From Terriglobus sp. TAA 43 (lineage in GTDB: Bacteria > Acidobacteriota > Terriglobia > Terriglobales > Acidobacteriaceae): a DNA stretch of 64,000 nucleotides. A program made the position numbers and the translations under genes. The notes below the pieces were generated by a model. It searched no databases and had not been told where the DNA came from. It saw nothing but the letters and a program-made list of their open reading frames with translations. Numbering within the stretch: position 1 is the stretch's first letter; each line of letters opens with the position of its first letter. This document shows positions 60,848 to 64,000 of this stretch, in pieces. The stretch covers positions 558,001-622,000 of the forward strand of contig NZ_JUGR01000002.1 of assembly GCF_000800015.1 (NCBI RefSeq), written 5' to 3'.

Positions 60848-61747
60848 ATGACAGACGTTTCAACATCCGGCACAAAGAAGAACATGAAAAACGATCTTCT
60901 GAGCCGGCGTCGTTTTCTCAGTTGCGCTGGCGTCGCCGGTGCCGCAGCCATGACAGTTGGATGTGGCGACCCCGCACCCTACGTCGATGCAGCAACGCAA
61001 CCGGAAATCGACACGCTCAATTTCGCACTGAACATTGAGTATCTGCAGGCCACACTCTATTCCTACGTCGTCACCGGCAAGGATCTGGACAGCTCTCTGA
61101 CGGGCGGTGGCCCCGCGCCCACAGGTGCCCCTGGGCAGTTGACGTTCCCCAACCAGCAGATCGCAGATCTCTTCGCCGAAATTTATTTTGATGAGACATC
61201 ACACGTCTCCGCATTGCGAACAGCCGTCGGGAGTGGCCTCTCCATCGCGCGGCCGCAACTCAATCTTTCTGTCATCACCGCCATCAATGCCTCCAACGTA
61301 ATCCCCATTGCGCGCTTACTGGAGGACGTCGGTGCGACCGCATACGCGGGCATCATTGCAAGGCTGAGTGGCAACAATGCCACCGCGCTGGCCCAGATCC
61401 TGGCTGTTGAAGGCTTCCATGCCGGTGCACTTCGTCTCATCGCCATCCAGCAGAACTCCGGCTACCCCAGCAGCCTTCCCGGTTATGTTCCAGCAGACGG
61501 CTATGACATCAAACCGGGCGATCCCGGAACGGTGGCCCTCGCCCAGCAAGGCCCCACAACGGCGAATGGTGGCTTCTTTGACACAGCGTCAAACGGCGTC
61601 CCCGGCCAGACCAACACCTTCAACGGTTTTGCCTACCAGCGCTCCACCTCGCAGACTCTGGCCATTCTGTACAACAACACCGCTGCCGGAACCGCCAAGG
61701 GCGCGTTTTTCCCCAACGGTGTAAACGGCAACATCACTACCGTGTAG
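60848..61747 (+). CDS. Tat-exported ferritin-like domain protein
   Basis: A 299-residue protein with a twin-arginine signal (SRRRFLSCAGVAGAAAMTVGC) that also ends in a lipobox-like VGC (Cys39), so it may be a Tat lipoprotein. The mature part has a four-helix ferritin-like bundle: IEYLQATLYSYV, EIYFDETSHVSALR and AVEGFHAGALRLIAI carry the Glu/His pairs expected for a di-iron site. Such exported ferritin_2 proteins are common in Acidobacteria and may handle iron or reactive oxygen. ATG with AAGGAG ten bases upstream. A terminator follows. Confidence 0.85.
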   Translation: MTDVSTSGTKKNMKNDLLSRRRFLSCAGVAGAAAMTVGCGDPAPYVDAATQPEIDTLNFALNIEYLQATLYSYVVTGKDLDSSLTGGGPAPTGAPGQLTFPNQQIADLFAEIYFDETSHVSALRTAVGSGLSIARPQLNLSVITAINASNVIPIARLLEDVGATAYAGIIARLSGNNATALAQILAVEGFHAGALRLIAIQQNSGYPSSLPGYVPADGYDIKPGDPGTVALAQQGPTTANGGFFDTASNGVPGQTNTFNGFAYQRSTSQTLAILYNNTAAGTAKGAFFPNGVNGNITTV

Positions 61748-61763
61748 CCAAAAAATCGGCAAT

Positions 61764-61808
61764 GCAGCCCACATTCTGCTGCAATCTATGTGGGCTGCGT
61801 TGCTATTC
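61764..61808 (+). terminator. Terminator after the ferritin-like gene
   Basis: GCAGCCCACAT (61764-61774) pairs perfectly with ATGTGGGCTGC (61788-61798) around a 13-base loop, followed by GTTGCTATTCTT. The last arm lies next to a false GTG start for the following gene, which supports the later start used there. Confidence 0.75.
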
Positions 61809-61816
61809 TTAGTGAT

Positions 61817-62353
61817 GTGCGTACCTCCGCTCTTCTTCTCCTCTCTGCCGTCTCCCTCGTCCCGCTGACCGGTTGCCATAGCAGGCCCGCATCCGCAGCA
61901 GAAGCCAGCCGTGAAGCCGCAGCACAGGTGAACGATGCGCGCCGCGACCTGGCCCAGATTCCGCCGCCGTCAAAGACTCTCTACATGTCCGTGAGCTCCA
62001 TCGCCGGCTGGCAGAATCCCTCGCTGACCGTGCAGGAAAAGATGATCACGCTGCACGTGCTCATGCCGGATGCCAACCCCAGCGATCTGGGCAAAGGCAC
62101 CATGCTGCGCCCTGAGGCCGCCCGTCGCCAGATACTCAACATTGATCCCGTCAACCTGGCCGAGGCTCTGAACGCGATTCCCAAGGAAGCATGGCCCTAC
62201 GGCCGCGTCGTCGCCATTGAAGAGGCCCACGACGCACCGGAAGCCGCCCGTCGCCAGCTCCGCATCAACGTTGAAAAAGCCATGGACACGCTGAACTCCA
62301 TCGGTGTCGTCGCCGACGAGTGGAACAACGGTCGCCCCATCGGCGTCCGTTAA
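61817..62353 (+). CDS. Lipoprotein of unknown function
   Basis: A 178-residue protein with signal and lipobox LTGC (MRTSALLLLSAVSLVPLTGC). The mature part starts with an Ala-rich helix (PASAAEASREAAAQVNDARRDLAQ), followed by a mixed domain without a known family (VNLAEALNAIPKEAWPYGRVVAIEEAHDAPEAARRQ). The GTG at 61817 gives the signal peptide; an earlier GTG at 61790 lies within the upstream terminator stem. A bidirectional terminator follows. Confidence 0.65.
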   Translation: MRTSALLLLSAVSLVPLTGCHSRPASAAEASREAAAQVNDARRDLAQIPPPSKTLYMSVSSIAGWQNPSLTVQEKMITLHVLMPDANPSDLGKGTMLRPEAARRQILNIDPVNLAEALNAIPKEAWPYGRVVAIEEAHDAPEAARRQLRINVEKAMDTLNSIGVVADEWNNGRPIGVR

Positions 62354-62382
62354 GAGCTACTTCAGCCCGAATACGAAATAGG

Positions 62383-62412
62383 AAAGGCCGCTCTTAGAGC
62401 GGCCTTTCTTCA
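62383..62412. terminator. Bidirectional terminator
   Basis: AAAGGCCGCTC (62383-62393) pairs with GAGCGGCCTTT (62397-62407) around TTA. The right side continues CTTCATT and the left side reads GGAAA... so both strands have short T runs. It separates the convergent lipoprotein and M23-peptidase genes. Confidence 0.88.
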
Positions 62413-62431
62413 TTCCTTCGCAGATCCAACG

Positions 62432-63448
62432 CTACTTGCTGGCGACTTCGGTTCCGATTCCATTGACTGAGTCCCGCAGATACTTGTGCGGATTCACCGG
62501 CACATTGCGCAAGCGCACCTCATAGTGAACATGCGCGCCAGTGGAACGACCGCTGGTCCCCACATAGCCGATAATCTGGCCGCGCACCACCTGCTCACCC
62601 GCCGAGACATGGAAGCCAGACATATGCGCGTAGGTCGTCTCAACGCCACCGCCGTGGTTGATCACCACCTCACGGCCATATCCATTCCCCATACCCGCCA
62701 TCTGCACCACACCATCAGCCGTCGCGTGAATGGGCGTGCCATACGGCGCAGAAATATCGACACCCTTGTGGAACTCGCCTTCGCCATTGCCCAGAATCGG
62801 GTCCTGCCGTCCTCCGAAAGGAGACGAAATGGAACCCAGTACCGGCCATAACGTGGGAATGTTGCCGCCCATCAGATTCGGCCCAATTCCAAAATTGCCC
62901 AGGCCCGAAGGCGTAAAGCTGTTCGAAATCGCGCGCGTCATCGAGCCGTCCATTGCCGTGTTCCGCAACGAATAGAACGCCTGCAACGACTTGTAATAGT
63001 TCGCGTTACTGAAACCGGTGTCAGCCGAGGGAGTCTCCGTCGGAGCAATCGCGGCAGTCTCGGTTCCAGCGGACTTCCGTCCACGCCCGAAAACGCCCTG
63101 CGTGCTGCTGGCAATCCCCTTCGCGGTCAGGCCATACAGCGCGGAAACCTCGCTGGCCAGCGCGCCCAACGACGCTGCCTGGACTTCCTTCTCATGCTCG
63201 CGCTTCTGTAGCTTCGCGTAATCGCCAAGAAGTGTATTGTGTTCCTGCCGGAGCTGGTTAAACCGCTCCGTTTTCAACAACATCCGCGAATACGATCCAG
63301 CCAGACCGGCGATCGTGAACAGGCCCACCACCGCCGCGCCTGCAAACATCCAGGCGAACTTCAGCGGCACAGGAACCCTGCGCAACGATCCGTCTTCCTC
63401 GCGTGAAACCAGTACTACATAAAAACTCTTCTTCAAAACCAAGCTCAT
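62432..63448 (-). CDS. M23-family peptidoglycan endopeptidase
   Basis: A 338-residue envelope protein. An N-terminal membrane helix (about residues 33-52) is followed by a coiled-coil (FNQLRQEHNTLLGDYAKLQKREHEKEVQ), a Ser/Thr linker and the M23 domain. The zinc motifs are HKGVDIS (His, Asp), and HVHYEV (His). GTPIHATADGVVQMAGMGNGYGREVVINHGGGVETTYAHM between is typical LytM/MepM. It cuts peptide cross-links during wall growth. The ATG at 63448 is chosen; a TTG 12 bases upstream is possible. Confidence 0.92.
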   Translation of the reverse strand: MSLVLKKSFYVVLVSREEDGSLRRVPVPLKFAWMFAGAAVVGLFTIAGLAGSYSRMLLKTERFNQLRQEHNTLLGDYAKLQKREHEKEVQAASLGALASEVSALYGLTAKGIASSTQGVFGRGRKSAGTETAAIAPTETPSADTGFSNANYYKSLQAFYSLRNTAMDGSMTRAISNSFTPSGLGNFGIGPNLMGGNIPTLWPVLGSISSPFGGRQDPILGNGEGEFHKGVDISAPYGTPIHATADGVVQMAGMGNGYGREVVINHGGGVETTYAHMSGFHVSAGEQVVRGQIIGYVGTSGRSTGAHVHYEVRLRNVPVNPHKYLRDSVNGIGTEVASK

Positions 63449-63666
63449 CCTGTGAACCAAAATTGCGAAATGCGATTCGCCGATCTCGATTCAGAAATGC
63501 GAGTTACCAGATCGTTCCGACACTTCAAGTCTACCCGCCGGGAAGCTGTCTGGTAAACACGGGTTGCCTCATCAACGGTGAGAGTTCTGCGAATTCTTTC
63601 CCGACACTAATAAATACGGGCCGCCATTCCAGAAAGACGAACTTTTTCGCCGGTATCCTGAAAGAC

Positions 63667-64000
63667 GTGGCCAGCGGCGAACTCCAATTCATCCACAACC
63701 TTCGCAAGCGCGCGGGACGCCCCGGTGGCGTGGTGCGCCTCGGCATCGGTGATGACTGCGCCGTTTTGCGACCTCCCAAAGGCCACGATGTCCTTGTAAC
63801 CACTGACCTTTCACTGGAGGGACGCCACTTCCGCCGTGACTGGCACCCCGCCGCCTCCGCAGGGCACCGGTGCCTCGCCCGCGGACTCAGCGACCTCGCC
63901 GCGATGGGCGCGCATCCCATGGCCGCCTTCCTGTCCCTGGCCCTGCCCGCTGGCTTCACCCGTCGAGCAGCAAACCGCACATGGCTCGACGGCTTTCTCG
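63667..64000 (+). CDS. thiL: Thiamine-monophosphate kinase (partial, runs off right edge)
   Basis: The first 111 codons of thiL. ThiL phosphorylates thiamine monophosphate to the active diphosphate. The N-terminus shows GELQFIHNLRKR, LGIGDDCAVLRPP with the metal-binding aspartates, VTTDLSLEGRHFRRDW, and ARGLSDLAAMGAHPMAAFLSLALPAGF, all expected in ThiL. Start is GTG at 63667; no earlier start codon keeps the pattern. There is no TPP riboswitch consensus in the 206-base gap upstream. Confidence 0.9.
   Translation, partial: MASGELQFIHNLRKRAGRPGGVVRLGIGDDCAVLRPPKGHDVLVTTDLSLEGRHFRRDWHPAASAGHRCLARGLSDLAAMGAHPMAAFLSLALPAGFTRRAANRTWLDGFL

Noticed and set aside
60840-60851. Tiny ORF ATG-GCA-ACA-TGA in front of the ferritin-like gene
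   Set aside because: The ribosome site is only 2 bases from this ATG and 10 from the real one; the overlap is probably accidental.
63461-63666. TPP riboswitch upstream of thiL
   Set aside because: No CTGAGA or ACCTGA core; only a TTACCAGA/TCTGGTAA inverted repeat (63504-63511 and 63549-63556) with a long loop.
1-64000. tRNA, rRNA, tmRNA, RNase P or SRP RNA genes
   Set aside because: Intergenic gaps were read on both strands; no cloverleaf, TTCGANNC arm or conserved RNA core was found.
1-64000. CRISPR arrays, insertion sequences, prophage or attachment sites
   Set aside because: No spaced direct repeats, transposase or integrase motifs, or terminal inverted repeats around genes were seen; the only tandem repeat is the coding repeat in the MCE gene.

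Overview
The window reads as chromosomal DNA of an acidobacterium close to Terriglobus, Granulicella or Edaphobacter (order Terriglobales). The reasons are an OmpA-like TonB-receptor with an N-terminal carboxypeptidase-regulatory domain, a TIGR03435 protein, BlaI/M56-TonB genes, QueH, a CE15-like esterase, moderately high GC and many TTG/GTG starts. This assignment is inference from gene content. I see no rRNA, tRNA, CRISPR array, insertion sequence or prophage. Genes are packed tightly, with many 4-base ATGA/GTGA junctions and perfect-stem terminators. No gene-free stretch reaches 300 bases.

Region by region. 1-4.9 kb: a cut TonB-like gene, a HAD phosphatase, the elongation pair rodA/mrdA, and rpsT. 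5.1-8.4 kb: a large TonB-dependent outer-membrane receptor. 8.7-13.1 kb: a ribosome-maturation and membrane cluster, phoH-ybeY-CNNM/CorC-era. 13.2-18.7 kb: an acetyltransferase, an NtrYX-like two-component pair whose regulator lacks a normal GAFTGA loop, and alanine dehydrogenase. 18.8-21.7 kb: mreBCD. 21.7-27.8 kb: exported and membrane proteins, a lytic transglycosylase and nrdR. 27.8-36.1 kb: lysine/diaminopimelate synthesis (asd, lysC, dapB, dapA, dapD) with an M29 aminopeptidase and two TMEM175-like channel genes around it. 37-42.1 kb: a GT87 glycosyltransferase, RNase J, a lower-GC orphan and a Tat-exported sulfatase. 42.4-48.2 kb: a pseudokinase-TM-SPOR protein, a DUF2165 protein, queH, threonine dehydratase, an SH3/TPR protein and uppP. 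48.3-54 kb: an Hsp15-like protein, acpS, an MCE protein with an exact 34-residue repeat, a TIGR03435 protein, a sodium:solute symporter and a LolD/MacB-type ATPase. 54-60.6 kb: a CE15-like esterase, then a leftward BlaI / M56-TonB / lipoprotein operon with visible operators, then a carbonic anhydrase-bestrophin operon. 60.8-64 kb: a Tat ferritin-like protein, a lipoprotein, an M23 peptidase and the start of thiL.

Cell-envelope growth is the main common theme: rodA, mrdA, mreBCD, uppP, a lytic transglycosylase, an M23 peptidase, a SPOR protein, and the DAP branch that supplies meso-diaminopimelate for peptidoglycan. The most promising candidates for new biology are the pseudokinase-SPOR protein, the BlaI/M56-TonB/lipoprotein operon with its SD-overlapping operator, the bestrophin-carbonic anhydrase operon, the NtrX-like regulator without GAFTGA, and the MCE protein with 34-residue periodicity.
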